64,000 bases of DNA, from NCBI GenBank assembly GCA_029204225.1, contig CM055107.1, positions 28,795,410-28,859,409 of the forward strand, given 5' to 3'. Positions 10,207 through 21,269 of the stretch are shown piece by piece. Within the stretch, counting starts at the first letter, position 1. Every line of letters begins with the position of its first letter. Below the pieces are notes generated by a model that did not search any database, was not told the origin of the DNA, and was given only the letters and a program-made list of their open reading frames with translations. This stretch comes from Diphasiastrum complanatum (taxonomy: Eukaryota; Streptophyta; Lycopodiopsida; Lycopodiales; Lycopodiaceae). Position numbers and translations under genes: made by a program.

Positions 10207-11133
10207 TTGATTTATTCAAACTTTCATCGTTTTTTTTGTGGAAGAATAATTATGATTCTCCTACAAGATGCAACAATGACACTTCAAAAGGCAATAGACG
10301 GTGTTAAGGAGGAAGTAGAAGCTCGTGAACGCTATGACAACAATGGTGATTCCGAAAATGCTCTATTTACTCAGAAGAATAAATCTTCTAAGAAGTCTAA
10401 GTTTAAGAAAGAGTCGTCTAAAAAGAATGAGTCTAATACAAATGAACAACAATCTGGAAAACAACAGAAGAATTCTGGTGATAAGAAAATCTGCAACAGA
10501 TGCAGAAGATCAGGTCACACTGAAGAAAAGCGTTGGTTAAATCCAAAGAGTGAATGCATTCATTGTCATAAAAGAGGTGCAGCAGTAGACTATTATCAGA
10601 ATCCTAGAAACAAAAAAGAACAAAATCGAAGCGAACCTTCATATTCAAACTATGTCGAAGACAAAACAGAATGCTTCAGAGCAGTAGAAGACAAGGCGAC
10701 AAGGAACTCAGCAGCCTATGTTAGTGCTGATCTATGTTGTTCAACAAATTCAATTCGAGAAGTAGTACTTGATTCAAGAGCCACCTCACATTTTGTTTTC
10801 TCGAAACAAATATCGTTTGAGTACAAGGAGACAAACTATTTGAGATTCATTATACTTGGAGATGGTTCTAAGCATGTGGTTGATGGAACTGGTGTACTAT
10901 GGCTAGACACAAATCAGGGTGACAAGAAACTGGAGGAAGTACTCTATGTCCCTACTCTTGACAAAGATCTTCTATCCGTAGCTAAGATAGTCGATACAGG
11001 CATGTCAGTAACCTTTACAAATAACTCTTGTAAACTGTTCGAGGAAGATTCTGATAACCTAGTTGCTAAAGGCAATAGAGAAGGAAATTTATATCACCTG
11101 GACATTCGAACAAGAATCGAACAAGCCAATTAA
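10207..11133 (+). CDS. copia-1 Gag C-terminus and aspartic protease
   Basis: An open frame of 308 codons. Residues ~60-100 are lysine/serine-rich. A CCHC knuckle pair follows: CNRCRRSGHTEEKRWLNPKS then CIHCHKRGAAVDYY, both degenerate. The copia protease comes next: VVLDSRATSHFVFSK, where the canonical DSGA/DSGT active site reads DSRA, then FIILGDGSKHVVDGTG, LEEVLYVPTLDKDLLSVAKI and the pre-integrase start LYHLDIRTR. Protease would process the polyprotein, but the Gly to Arg change at the active site should inactivate it. The capsid part of Gag is largely missing upstream, and the frame ends with TAA just before the integrase. Confidence 0.8.
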   Translation: MIYSNFHRFFCGRIIMILLQDATMTLQKAIDGVKEEVEARERYDNNGDSENALFTQKNKSSKKSKFKKESSKKNESNTNEQQSGKQQKNSGDKKICNRCRRSGHTEEKRWLNPKSECIHCHKRGAAVDYYQNPRNKKEQNRSEPSYSNYVEDKTECFRAVEDKATRNSAAYVSADLCCSTNSIREVVLDSRATSHFVFSKQISFEYKETNYLRFIILGDGSKHVVDGTGVLWLDTNQGDKKLEEVLYVPTLDKDLLSVAKIVDTGMSVTFTNNSCKLFEEDSDNLVAKGNREGNLYHLDIRTRIEQAN

Positions 11134-11640
11134 ACTCAGGAATCAACAGATATACTGTGGCACAAGAGGCTATGTCACATGAACATAGTAGCCTTGTACC
11201 AAGCCAACAAAAGTCAGAGAATTCAAGGAGTCGAAATCAAAAGTAGAGATATTTGAACTACCTACGAATCTTGTCTTAAAGACAAGATGACTAAAACACC
11301 TTTCAGTAAGGATGTTTATAAAGCAACTAGGGTACTTGAAATTGTGCATTCAGATATTTGTGGACCATTCTGATTATTGTCATTGGGTGATGCAAAGTAC
11401 TTCATTACATTAATTGATGACTGCGGACTAAATCTAAAGCTTTCGAGAAATTTGTTGAGTATACAAATTGGGCTGAGAAGCAAACAGACAATAAGTTGAA
11501 GCAGATTTGCACAGATCGTGGAGGTGAGTACATTTCCAACGATTTCAAGGCTTACTGTACTGATCGAGGTATCATGCACACGAAGATTGCATCTTATACA
11601 CCTCAACACAATGGAATAGCTGAACGCAGTATGGTTATGT
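11134..11640 (+). pseudogene. copia-1 integrase, broken
   Basis: Continues the previous frame after a stop. ILWHKRLCHMNIVALYQANK is the GAG-pre-integrase zinc-binding start. The core shows VHSDICGPF (first Asp), QICTDRGGEYISNDF (second Asp) and YTPQHNGIAERSM (catalytic Glu). Several in-frame stops and at least one deletion interrupt it, and it ends with TAG at about 11641. The RT that should follow is absent. Taken with 8506-9396, the pieces have the reversed order expected of two copies sharing one LTR. Confidence 0.8.
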
Positions 11641-11826
11641 AGCTAAATCTGACTCCTGCTAGTGTGGTCTGTAGTCAACACGAACTTACATGGACAAAAG
11701 AGCTTTTGAGATCAATATTTTTACCTATAGATGCTCCTTGATCGAATAATCTTTTCTGAGAAAATCTGAAAATCAGCTACTATGTAAATGCTTAAAGGAC
11801 TTGGGCTGGAGGCATGTGAGCAAAGG

Positions 11827-12135
11827 CTAGGCAACAAAGAAGTGGGAGAGCAAGTAAGGAAGAGCAAGTGACATCAACTTAGGATCGGCTGCCATCTCAC
11901 ATTTTCTTGATAGCAAGGGCTCATAGACGTTTTTTGAACAAAATCCATTCAATGGAAGAGGAAAATACATTCTATCAACTAAATTATCACAACACATGTA
12001 AGAAAGTGATCTTGTATTCATGTGTCCAAATTGACAATGCCACAGTATAACATGATTGTTTACATTTTCATGTGAACTACTAGCTAATGCAATTGAGTCA
12101 GATAATAAATTTTTGACTCTAGTGTAGGTACTCAG
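11827..12135 (-). pseudogene. copia-2 GAG-pre-integrase fragment
   Basis: Reads on the minus strand as TRVKNLLSDSIALASSSHEN then HVILWHCQFGHMNTRSLSYM, the zinc-binding domain that precedes copia integrase. It breaks up after about 11890. It probably belongs to the same minus-strand copia element as the gag/protease at 15046-16083. The chromovirus fragment between them is the intruder. Confidence 0.7.
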
Positions 12136-12804
12136 TGTTGCACACAAGCTCACAAACCCTAAGTAAATACATAGAATTACCCAGCAAATCCGTCATTTTA
12201 TTAATCTCAAGCAAATGTACATAGATCAACAAGCAAACATGAGAGCTCTACTGCAAGTCTCCTCCCAACCATAGCTGCATAGGAATACCATAATTATCAT
12301 GAGGAATGCCTGACAAGGCTCACCCTATATCCCCTCAAGCACCCCTTAACCCTGACACATCCTAACGTCGACACATGGCAAACTCCATGCACAGCCGACA
12401 CTTGCCACTTGGTAGTACCCTGACACATAGGCAAGCTAGTAGGTGGACAGTCTAACACGTGTCACTCATGCATTGGACCAAGTGTCCCAATGAGCATATG
12501 ACACATGTCCTGTTAACCCGTCCATTGACCATCTGACAAGTGTCACTCATGCACTAGACCAAGTGTCCCAGTGCGCATGTGACACATGACACGTTGACCA
12601 GTCAACCTTTCTTACTTTTAGGAGGTCAGTCCAGCAGACTCTCATGAGACCCAGTACCCCCTTGGCCATCTCGTATATAGTCACTATAACAAATATTTAT
12701 ATTGCAATTTACAATTGTCTCCACAGGCCGGTGACTTAGCCATTTACAATTTAATAATTACAATTTACCATACATTGGGCAAAGGATTCAAAGTACATGT
12801 GACA
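12136..12804 (-). repeat. 3' LTR of chromovirus gypsy-2, minus strand
   Basis: On the minus strand the LTR begins TGTCACATG directly after a polypurine tract and probably ends GTGTGCAACA at 12136, ~669 bp in all. Inside are two ~80 bp direct repeats (about 12451-12530 and 12532-12607) carrying GTGTCACTCATGCA and GACCAAGTGTCCCA. Many TGACACAT/CACGTGT-type words occur at 12350-12600. The left edge is inferred from the TG dinucleotide and the end of copia homology. Confidence 0.6.
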
Positions 12805-12818
12805 TCCCTTCCCTCCTC
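12805..12818 (-). promoter_or_regulatory. polypurine tract of gypsy-2
   Basis: On the minus strand GAGGAGGGAAGGGA sits immediately before TGTCAC, the LTR start. This is the standard position of the plus-strand primer in LTR elements. Confidence 0.75.
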
Positions 12819-15045
12819 ATATGACATCGTCCTCGATGGCAAAGACTGGATACCGTGCATGCAACCCATGCGCGGTCTCCCAGGTAGCATCACTGAGAGG
12901 TCGTCCATGCCATGCAACCAAGTACTCACGGAGCAAACGATTCTGCAACCGTCTATGCCTCCAGTCCAATACTCTCACTGGTCCATGCATCACCTCCCCA
13001 TGCTCCTGAAACAATACAAGGCCATCAGCCAACAAGTTATCACCATCATGTAAAACCTTCTTTAAGCGTGAAACATGAAAAACAGGATGAACCTTACAAC
13101 CAACAGGCAAATACAATTCATAAGCAACGCTATTAATCTTTTTAACAATTTTCCAAGGTCCACAATATCTAGGTGACAAGTTATAACACTTCCTTGTCTT
13201 TAGGGTTTTCGAGTCCTTTGGAATCCTGAGAAATACCATATCTCCTTCCTCGAACTCTCTTGGCATACGATACAGATCAGCATATGTCTTTGCCCGATCC
13301 ATCACCGCTTTTACATTTTCCTTAGCTAACATTAACATCTGTTGCATGTGAGTTAGGAATTCCATAGCACTGGGTGTCTTATGAGGCATACCTATAGTAA
13401 GTGGACTGGCTGTCTAAAACCATAATTGAGCTCGAAAGGACTCATCTTCATAGATGCATACTTTTTATCATTATAGGCAAACTCCAACAATGGTAGGTAA
13501 CGTTCCCATTGCGTTTGCCTTTCACTCACATATGCCCTAAGCATGTCTTCCAAGGTTTGGTTAACTCTCTCAGTCTGCCCATCTGTTTCAGGATGATCAG
13601 AACTACTCATTCCCAACTGCACCTCTAACTTCTCAAATACTACAGTCCAAAAATTGCCAGTAAAATGAGAATCCTTGTCAGACACAATGGATCTAGGTAA
13701 TCCATGAAGTCTAAATACATGTTGTATAAACAAATCAGCCGTACCAGGTGCATCAATCTTATTACTAGTTGGGATAAAATGAGCCATTTTCATGAGTCTG
13801 TCAACCACAACTAGGATGGCATTATGTTGTTGCTGTGTATGCGGTAAACATGTAATAAAGTCCATGGAAATACTCTCCCATCTCCCTTCTGGTATGGGTA
13901 ACGGGCGTAGTAATCTAGGCACTTTAATCCTTTCAGCCTTATTAACTTGACACTTAAATCAATGTGTCACATAATGGTTTACTTCTTTCTTAAGTCAACC
14001 ACTAAAAGTTATGTCGTATCAACTCATAGGTCCTATCCACACCAGGATGACTAGCACTAGGGCTATCGTGACAGAGATGCAAGATCCTCTTTCGCAGAAC
14101 CTCACAAGCTGGAATAAGAGCCTTGCCAATTCTCATCACTATTCCATCTTCTATGGAATACTTAAGATAAGTGTGAACCAAGGTAGAAGAGCTCTCCTTT
14201 TGAGACTCTGCATGGCCATGACTCACCTCATGTTCCACTTTCTTACAGTGAGGATCTTCATGCTGAGCCTTTCTTATCTCAGACAGTAAGTCATTTTCAG
14301 TGACTACAAATGACATCTGATACACCACACGAGATAGTGCATCTGCCACACGATTCTCGACACCTTTCTTGTACCGAATCTCCATTAGGAATTTCTGCAT
14401 GAGCTTAGACCATCTGGCTTGCTGGCCTCTAAGGTCTGGCTGATTACAAAAGTATCTCAAGGTATCATGAGTGAATACCTCAAATTTTGATCCATACAAA
14501 TAATGCCTCCATGCCTTTAATGCATGAACTATGGCATACAACTCCCTCTGATGAGTTGGATAATTTTTCTGAACAGGGTTGAGCTCAGACCCTCTTGCAT
14601 CAGAACAACTTCCACAGCAATGTCACTCGCATCCGTATCTGTAACATAGGGCTTTTGAGGGTCTAAAATTTTTAGAGTGACGCACTCAGTAATAGCTTGC
14701 TTCAACTGATCAAAGCTTGCTTGTTGTAGTTCAGTCCACTCACAAAATCTATTCTTTTGAGTCAAATCAGTCAAAGGTGCTACAATATAGGAGTATTTCT
14801 TAACATATTTTCTATAAAATACTGCCAATCCAAGAAAAGAATGGAGTGTTGTCAAATCAACTGGCACAGGCCACGCAACGATCACAGCAACCTTCTTAGG
14901 ATCTGGCCTTACTCCATCAGCAAACACTACATGACCAAGATACTCAATTTCTTTTTTAAACAATTCACTTTTTTACTATGGCAAACAAAGTGTTCTCCCT
15001 CAAAGTAGACAACACAGTCCTAAGGTGATCCATATGCTTGACCTC
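12817..15045 (-). pseudogene. gypsy-2 chromovirus Pol: RT end, RNase H, integrase, chromodomain
   Basis: Starts at the right inside RT with LRTVLSTLRENTLFA and FKKEIEYLGHVVFADGVRPD, then FLGLAVFYRKYVKKY. RNase H shows TDTDASDIAVEVVLMQEG, then after a frameshift MYAIVHALKAWRHYLYG and YKKGVENRVADALSR. Integrase (14541-13392) has the zinc-finger His pair, SMDFITCLPH (Asp), IVSDKDSHFTGNFW (Asp) and TDGQTERVNQTLEDMLRAYV (Glu). 13389-12817 ends with the HPVFHVSRLKK box and a chromodomain, RVLDWRHRRLQNRLLREYLV plus AWHGRPLSDATWE. The chromodomain marks a chromovirus. Frameshifts near 14535 and 13390 and loss of everything upstream make it a relic. Confidence 0.9.
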
Positions 15046-16083
15046 ACCTATGCGGATGGTGCTTGAATCTCCGAGATAGATGAATTGATTTGTGGTATTA
15101 GCTTCGTACTCAGTAAACCACTCCAATCGGGTTGTCATGTGTTGGGTCGTGCCACTGTCCAGGTACCAGCTATCGTAGTCTTCATAGCCTATTGTAAGAC
15201 ATTAACAATTCTGATGGCTTGTCATCATCAGAGATATGCTCCTTGAATTCCGCCGCATTGGTGGAGTTAGACTACTATTGTTGTTGCTTATTTGCCTCAT
15301 TATAGATGTGGAACGCGACACTCTTTGATGTCGTGATGATTCGCTCTCTTACAATTCGCAGAAGAGCTTCTTCTGTGATCCACTATTCTCAGCTTAAGTA
15401 TGAGGCTTCTATTGCTGCACTTGATTCTTGCTCTTGGAATATTCTTTCGTCTTGGTGTACCGGGCTAAGGACTTGTCTTTAACGAACAGATCGCTGGTCT
15501 TTCTCTACATTTCTTCTTGAAGAAGATGACAAATCACTTTTTAAAAAGTGAGATCAGGTTGTATGGAGATCATCAACAAATTGCTCATAGGACGTTGGTA
15601 GAGAAGAAAGCAAGGTCATAACAGCATCATCATCTTGAATAGCACAACCTACACTTTATAGTTGATCTAATAAAGATTTGAAGTTGTTGATGTGAGAAGT
15701 GATGGCTATAGAATCATACATTCTAAGTGTAAAGGACTTTCTTCTAAGGTGCAACCGTGTGGTTACATCTTGAGTCCCATACAGATTTGATAACATTTCC
15801 AATGCATCCTTATAGGACTTGCATGTGGTAACGTGAGGAATTTGAGAGTCGGTTAGATTTCAGTGTGATCGATGCTAGGGCCTTCCAATCCTTGATCTTC
15901 CATGCCTTAGCTAGTTGAAGATAGCGTCATCTAGTTTTGGGTCACGTCTACAACATTCCAAATGTCTCTATCTATCAACATCATGTGGAGTTTTAACTTC
16001 CAGATGTAGAGTTAGATCCGTTGAACTTGTCAATGATCCTAACTTTGTTGGATAAAGAAGATGAGGAGTTACCAGTAAGAGAC
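15046..16083 (-). pseudogene. copia-2 Gag and protease, decayed
   Basis: Begins at Met 16083 with MSLTGNSSSSLSNKVRIIDK. The copia Gag (UBN2) core is readable as CKSYKDALEMLSNLYGTQDV, LRRKSFTLRMYDSIAITSHI and MTLLSSLPTSYEQFVDDL, interrupted by stop codons near 15660 and 15560. A degraded zinc knuckle follows around 15340. The protease survives best at 15190-15050: DYDSWYLDSGTTQHMTTRLE with the DSG catalytic triad, then NQFIYLGDSSTIRIGE. Right there the sequence changes into gypsy-2 RT. Only ~26 bp separate the gag start codon from LTR-A1 on its right, and that LTR has the opposite orientation. Confidence 0.75.
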
Positions 16084-16109
16084 ATATTGACAGTGATTCA
16101 AATAGACAA

Positions 16110-17189
16110 TGCTACATACCTATGTAACTAGCAGTACTTCAGACTCCTAATAATCCATTTAGTGTTGGGGGCTAATTGGCAAGGTACACTTAGGATTAAA
16201 GGTATGTGCCCTTGGAGAAGGGCAGACAAGTGACTATACCTTAGTCGGAGGTACTGGAGTCACATGACCCTTGGATAAGGGGTACCTTTAGTATTAAGGG
16301 TAGGTGTCTTAGATTAAGGTACTAGTGTCTTTGGTTAAGGACAAGTAGGTGTCTATGCCTTGGATGGAGGTATGGAACCTAGAGAGGTGTTAGAAAGTCA
16401 TTGGATGACTATTTTTCTAAACCTTGGGCCTCAACCTTGAACCACATCACTTTATTGGTCTAGGACCAAAGTATACTTGCACAACTTGGGCAATGGGACC
16501 TAGTAAGAGGGCGCCCTTCTAAAGTGTCCATTGAGTTCCCAACTCCCACAAGAAAGGCATTCAAAGAGTCATAGGTTATGGAAGGAGTCTCTTGACATTC
16601 CATAAGCCTATGGAGGCTCTTGGAGATTCTTTAACTCCCCTAGGCTTCTCTCTCTCTCATTGGATGAGCATGGAAATCCATAGTGCATTGGAGGGGTCCA
16701 TGGGCCATCTATATGAGGGTAGTAGGGCGCCCATTGGGAGAGGGAGATCTCTCTTGTTTGCTTTGCTTATGCTCTAGTGTTGCTACTAGTGTGTAGAGTG
16801 CTTTCTTGTGGTAGTATGCTTAAGGTTTGGATCTTGCTTATGGTATGGGACATAAGTAGGGTTTGGATCTTGAGAATGCTATGGAGTGTTGTGGTATGCT
16901 TGTGATTTGTTTATGGTTAGCAAGGGGGTGCTAAATAGGTCTTGCTTGGAGCTTGGATCTAGCTATGGTTGGGTGGTGAATACTTGAGGCCAACTTGTTA
17001 TCTATCTTTGTGTTTAAAGAGTAGGGACACAGGTGGAGGAGAGATCCTTGGAGGCTTGCAGATCCTTACTTGCAGGTGGAGACATCATAACTTGGAGTTG
17101 GGGAGCATCTTGAAGCTTGCAGGTTGCTTGAAGGACATTTGGAGACTCTACCTTGGATTTGGAGGACTTCCTCACCTCTACTTGTAAAA
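16110..17189 (+). repeat. LTR-A copy 1 (5' LTR of gypsy-A)
   Basis: 1,080 bp starting TGCTACATACC and ending ACTTGTAAAA. It matches copy 4 (35603-36681) almost throughout and copies 2 and 3 in part. Plus orientation is set by the polypurine tracts before copies 3 and 4 and by the primer-site-like TGGTACCAGAGA at 17191, so this copy is a 5' LTR of the gag that follows. A 61-codon frame inside (16592-16777) is also present in copy 2 but shifted in copy 4 and is not regarded as a gene. Confidence 0.85.
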
Positions 17190-17190
17190 G

Positions 17191-17202
17191 TGGTACCAGA
17201 GA
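17191..17202 (+). promoter_or_regulatory. gypsy-A primer binding site
   Basis: TGGTACCAGAGA, one base after LTR-A1, differs by few bases from the plant initiator tRNA-Met site TGGTATCAGAGC. Confidence 0.6.
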
Positions 17203-18235
17203 TAGACAAAGGATGGTAACCTTTCTAACCTTCTTCAAGTTCTATTAAGATCATCAACTAAATTTTTTTTGGGAAAGATTATAGGCTTTTCTAGTTGTAG
17301 GAAGATTGTAGTTGAAGTACCCAATGAATCTAGTTCTCTTTGGAAGAGAGTAGTGATGCTTATAGAATTGTTTAGGGGCTGATTTTTTATCATGTTAGAG
17401 AAGTTTTAAAATGGGGTTTGGGTTTTTAAAATTTCTAAAAAAAGATTTGTGGGATGGGTAGAGGAAGTCTTCCTCTACATACACAAAATTCTTTTGGCAA
17501 AAAGATTGATTCTAGCGATGTGTTTTGATCAAAACTAGTGTTTTTTTGCATACATGGAGTGTTTGAAGTTCTGATTTTCATTTTGAAGTTCTGTTTTTCA
17601 GACCTATGAATCTGAAAACCAGATCTGAAAAGTGAAGTTTTTATTCAAACTTCATTAGTTACACCTTTCTATCTCCTAGTTACATGAAGATGGCAATGTA
17701 GGAAGGGAATGGTAGTGTAAGTTTGTGCATAAAACAAGTTTTGAAGTTCTATTTTTTGTCATTATAAAGTTCTGATTTTCAAACCTGTAAATCTGAAAAT
17801 CAGATCTGAAATTTGAAGTTTTCATAAAGCTTCATTAGTTATCCATTTCTAGACACTAGTTTCATGGATTTGGAAATCTAGAATAGTGAGAAATGTGAAA
17901 ACTTTGGCTGCTTTTGAAATGACAAATGGAATTGGAATTGGAATGGGAACCTTATATAAACATTAGCTTGATTTGTTAATTGAAGTTTACATAAAGATTT
18001 GGTTTTCATTTTTGCTTTTGATCATGGCAAATGTAGCTTGTTGTTGTTTTCCTCTTAAGCTTGGATTGAGCTTGCAAATAGTAGGCTTGGATTGAGCTTA
18101 TAAACAATAAGATTGAATGAATAGAAGTAAATGCTTTTTATTTGCATTGGATGTAACAATTGAAGCATTTCTTTCATTCTAATTTGTGCACTTCTTGTTG
18201 TATTTGCATAATAGGAAAACACACAAGCAACCCCA
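17203..18235 (+). repeat. gypsy-A leader with an internal duplication
   Basis: About 1 kb without a convincing gene. Two ~150 bp related blocks (about 17552-17720 and 17740-17885) share TTTTGAAGTTCT, GAATCTGAAAA/CAGATCTGAAA and CTTCATTAGTTA elements. Otherwise AT-rich leader sequence. Confidence 0.5.
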
Positions 18236-19197
18236 ATGGATCAAACCAATGAAAACCCAGCATTTGATCTATCAAACCCGTCCAATGTGGCACAAGCTCT
18301 TGAACTTTTATACCAACAAATTCAAGCCACTAATAAGCAGCTTTTTGAAACTAATCAAAGAAACCAAGACTTAGAGTCTAGGTTAGCCAATCAGAAGAAG
18401 CATATAGTTCCCCTCCCGTAAAAGTGTTTAAGGGGTTGAAGAAAGATAAGAACTTACAAGTGGTAAGTTCTTGGCTAAATGTTTGGAACAAATACTTTGC
18501 CATGAACCAATTCCCTGAATCTGAAAAGTTATCCACTGTCACCATGTTCCTTGAAGGAAGAGCCTTAGTTTGGTGGAATGACTTAGTTGCAAAGGGCAAT
18601 CAACCTTGTACATGGGATGATTTTTGCAAGCCTTTTAGGGATTATTTTATACCACTTTTAGATGACTATGAACACTTTCAAAAGTTGAGTCATCTAACCA
18701 TGAATAAAGGTTTGGAACAATTTATTCAAGATTTTCATGAGTACCTGAATCCACTTTATAGTGATATTCCGCCTAAAGTACAAATGTTAATGTTTATTGA
18801 TGGGTTACCAAAAGATTATCAAGTGGATGTTCATAGGAACCATCCAAAAATCCTAGAAGATGCTATTAGGGCTGCAAAATACTTTGATGACACACCTAGG
18901 CCACCTAGGGGTCAACATCCTAATGAACAGAAAAAAGGTTTTCAATTTAAGAGGAAGGATAGGGAAGTTGTTAGTGAAACACATCCCAATTCCAACAATT
19001 CTAAGAAAACCAAGAAAAACTTTAAAAACCATCATGGTGGAAATGATAAAGCTGAAGCTTGTAAGAAGAACCTGTGCTTCAAGTGCAAGTGCAATGACGA
19101 GGGTCACATTGCACGTGATTGTGTCAAAAAACAAGCTTCAACCTCAGGTAATCTATCTCGAAGTAATGAGATGATGTTTGTTTTCTTTGTTCTTTAG
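18236..19197 (+). pseudogene. gypsy-A Gag
   Basis: Starts MDQTNENPAFDLSNPSNVAQ. A coiled-coil-like stretch follows, LELLYQQIQATNKQLFETNQ, with a frame change near 18420. The Gag domain runs LNVWNKYFAMNQFPESEKLS, FLEGRALVWWNDLVAKG and FRDYFIPLLDDYEHFQKLSH. The C-terminus is basic with a CCHC knuckle, CFKCKCNDEGHIARDC, in which one extra residue has entered the usual CX2CX4HX4C spacing. It matches retrotransposon Gag of Ty3/gypsy type, which packages RNA. One frameshift separates residues 1-61 from the rest, so it is scored as a pseudogene although 257 codons are intact. Confidence 0.85.
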
Positions 19198-19430
19198 TTT
19201 TTGGTCCTAATGACCTTATTTGCATTAAAGGTAAGTTAATGATCAAGTTGTTAATGTTCTTTTTGACACGGGATCCACTCATAACTTTATTAATGTAAAT
19301 CTGGTGCAGACGCTAAACCTTCCTACCAGAAAAAGTGAGAAAAAATATTGTGTGACAATGGCATCGGGGAGTAATTCCGATTTGATGGATTTTATTGTTC
19401 CTAACACAATAACATATCGTGCAAATTCCA
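19198..19430 (+). pseudogene. gypsy-A protease fragment
   Basis: Directly after gag, the translation VNVLFDTGSTHNFINVNLVQ contains the DTGS active site of a gypsy aspartic protease, followed by TLNLPTRKSEKKYCVTMASG. Gypsy homology stops near 19400, where a different ACGT-rich sequence begins. RT and integrase of this element are absent here. An integrase and 3' LTR of the same LTR family appear at 34.4-36.7 kb. Confidence 0.75.
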
Positions 19431-19800
19431 ACGTCCGCGTCTGACGTACAATCGAAAATTTCATAATCCGTCGCAATCCGACACGTCGACGTCCCAGTAA
19501 AAAATCCAAAATTCACAGTCCAGCGGTCGGGAAATATGGGCGGCAATCAATTTTCCAAAGGCACATCGGAGTCCGACATGTCGGATTCCAACATGCAGAC
19601 GTGGATATGACCTGTCACACATTTTTTTTAAACAAAAATACGTGTAATCCGACGTGGACGTCGAAATTTGACATGTGTCGCATTCCGACGTCCACGTCAG
19701 CATGCCAAAAGCCTATTCACGGAATTTGTCTGGGCCTGAATGGGCACAGACGTCAGATTCCGACGTGTTTGGAGGCCGTCGAATTTCGACGTCTGTTTCA
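19431..19800. other. ACGT-core cluster of unknown origin
   Basis: Noncoding, richer in CpG than its neighbours. Thirteen ACGT tetramers lie between 19431 and 19792, many in GACGTC, GACGTG or TTCCGACGT contexts on both strands. It may be the U3 part of an unidentified LTR. No gene frame is credible. Confidence 0.6.
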
Positions 19801-20044
19801 ATCTTCCAATTTGCGTGATCCAACGCCTTCTCTTTCACTTTGTCTTTTGCATATTTGAGCGTCTTTGGAGTGATTAAGGGCGATTGAGGGTGATCAGTGC
19901 TTGAGGGCTTGAAGGTGCTTGAAGATCAGTGCTTGAAGATCATTGTTTGAGGTTGGTGCTTGATTTTTGTTTGTTTGTTTCAGGTTGATGTTTGTTTGTT
20001 TGTTTGAAGAGGAGATAGAGAGTGTGAAAGAACAGAAGAGATGG

Positions 20045-20383
<339 letters not shown>

Positions 20384-20611
20384 TTTGTTTTTTATAATAG
20401 ATTGTGATAGTGTTTATAATAGATTAATTTTTTATAGTATTTATGTGAGAAATTGGCAAAAATCTAGCTTGGTATTTTTTATGATAGAAGTTTGTAAAGT
20501 GAATCTCACATGTGTGGAGGATGTTCCCACGCGTGGAGAATTGTAAAGTAAATCAAAATGTTTGATATAGGGGTCTCATAGAATTTTATAGTCAAGCATT
20601 TAGGTGTAGGA

Positions 20612-21269
20612 TGTTGATAGGGTCAAATTTGGCATAGATGGCAAATTATCCATTTCCACTTGTAATGCCTATATTGAGCCAAAATAGAGTAGGAGGCCAA
20701 ACTTGTGCCAATTAGAGTGTAGACAAGTGTAATGCTTTTGTTTGATGAAGTTAAGAAGTCCAATAGGATTTAGAGGTGGAACCATGTGTGGTCCAATAGG
20801 AATTTGAGGTGTGCTTGAATATAGTCCAATAGAATTTAGAGGTGCATGGATCAATGGTCCAATAGGATTAAGAGGTGGCAAAGTGTGATCCAATCATAGT
20901 TAAGCACAGTGGTAGCTCATGAATCTACTAGTATCATTGTACTCCTCATTTTGGATCTTATTGATTTTGAGATTCAGTAGATTTTGAGTGTCATTGAATT
21001 TCTAGCTTTCTCTCTCTACCCGAGAGCTCATGATGGTTTTTCTCTCTCTACCCGAGGAGAGCAGCTTTTTTTACTTAGAATACTTTTGAAACACTTCCCA
21101 CACGTGTGAGTGAGAGTTGGAAGTGATTGAATGCATGCAGTAGTGTGTTTTTGCCATAGAATCAAAGATAGATCTTGAATCTCAATCTAGTCTTGATCTT
21201 GGTGCATCTACACACCTTAGGAGATCACAAGTACATGTAGTGGACAATCCACTCGTGTGAAATTCAACA
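20612..21269 (+). repeat. LTR-B, 5' LTR of copia-B
   Basis: 658 bp starting TGTTGATAGGG and ending ATTCAACA, so the ends form the inverted pair TGTTGA/TCAACA. The primer site follows without a gap. Four 33-bp tandem units lie at 20758-20889. Confidence 0.75.
20758..20889 (+). repeat. four 33-bp tandem units with CCAAT
   Basis: Units begin at 20758, 20791, 20824 and 20857, exactly 33 bp apart. Each has the core GTCCAATAGGATTTAGAGGTG with one to four changes and a variable remainder. They sit upstream in the U3 part of LTR-B, a usual place for promoter repeats. Confidence 0.85.

Noticed and set aside
16592-16777. 61-codon frame repeated at 23319-23504
   Set aside because: It lies inside LTR-A and is conserved only because the LTR is; the third full copy has a one-base shift.
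20758-20889. Regular 33-bp repeats resembling a CRISPR array
   Set aside because: Plant context, degenerate units, short variable parts and an LTR location; no cas-like genes.
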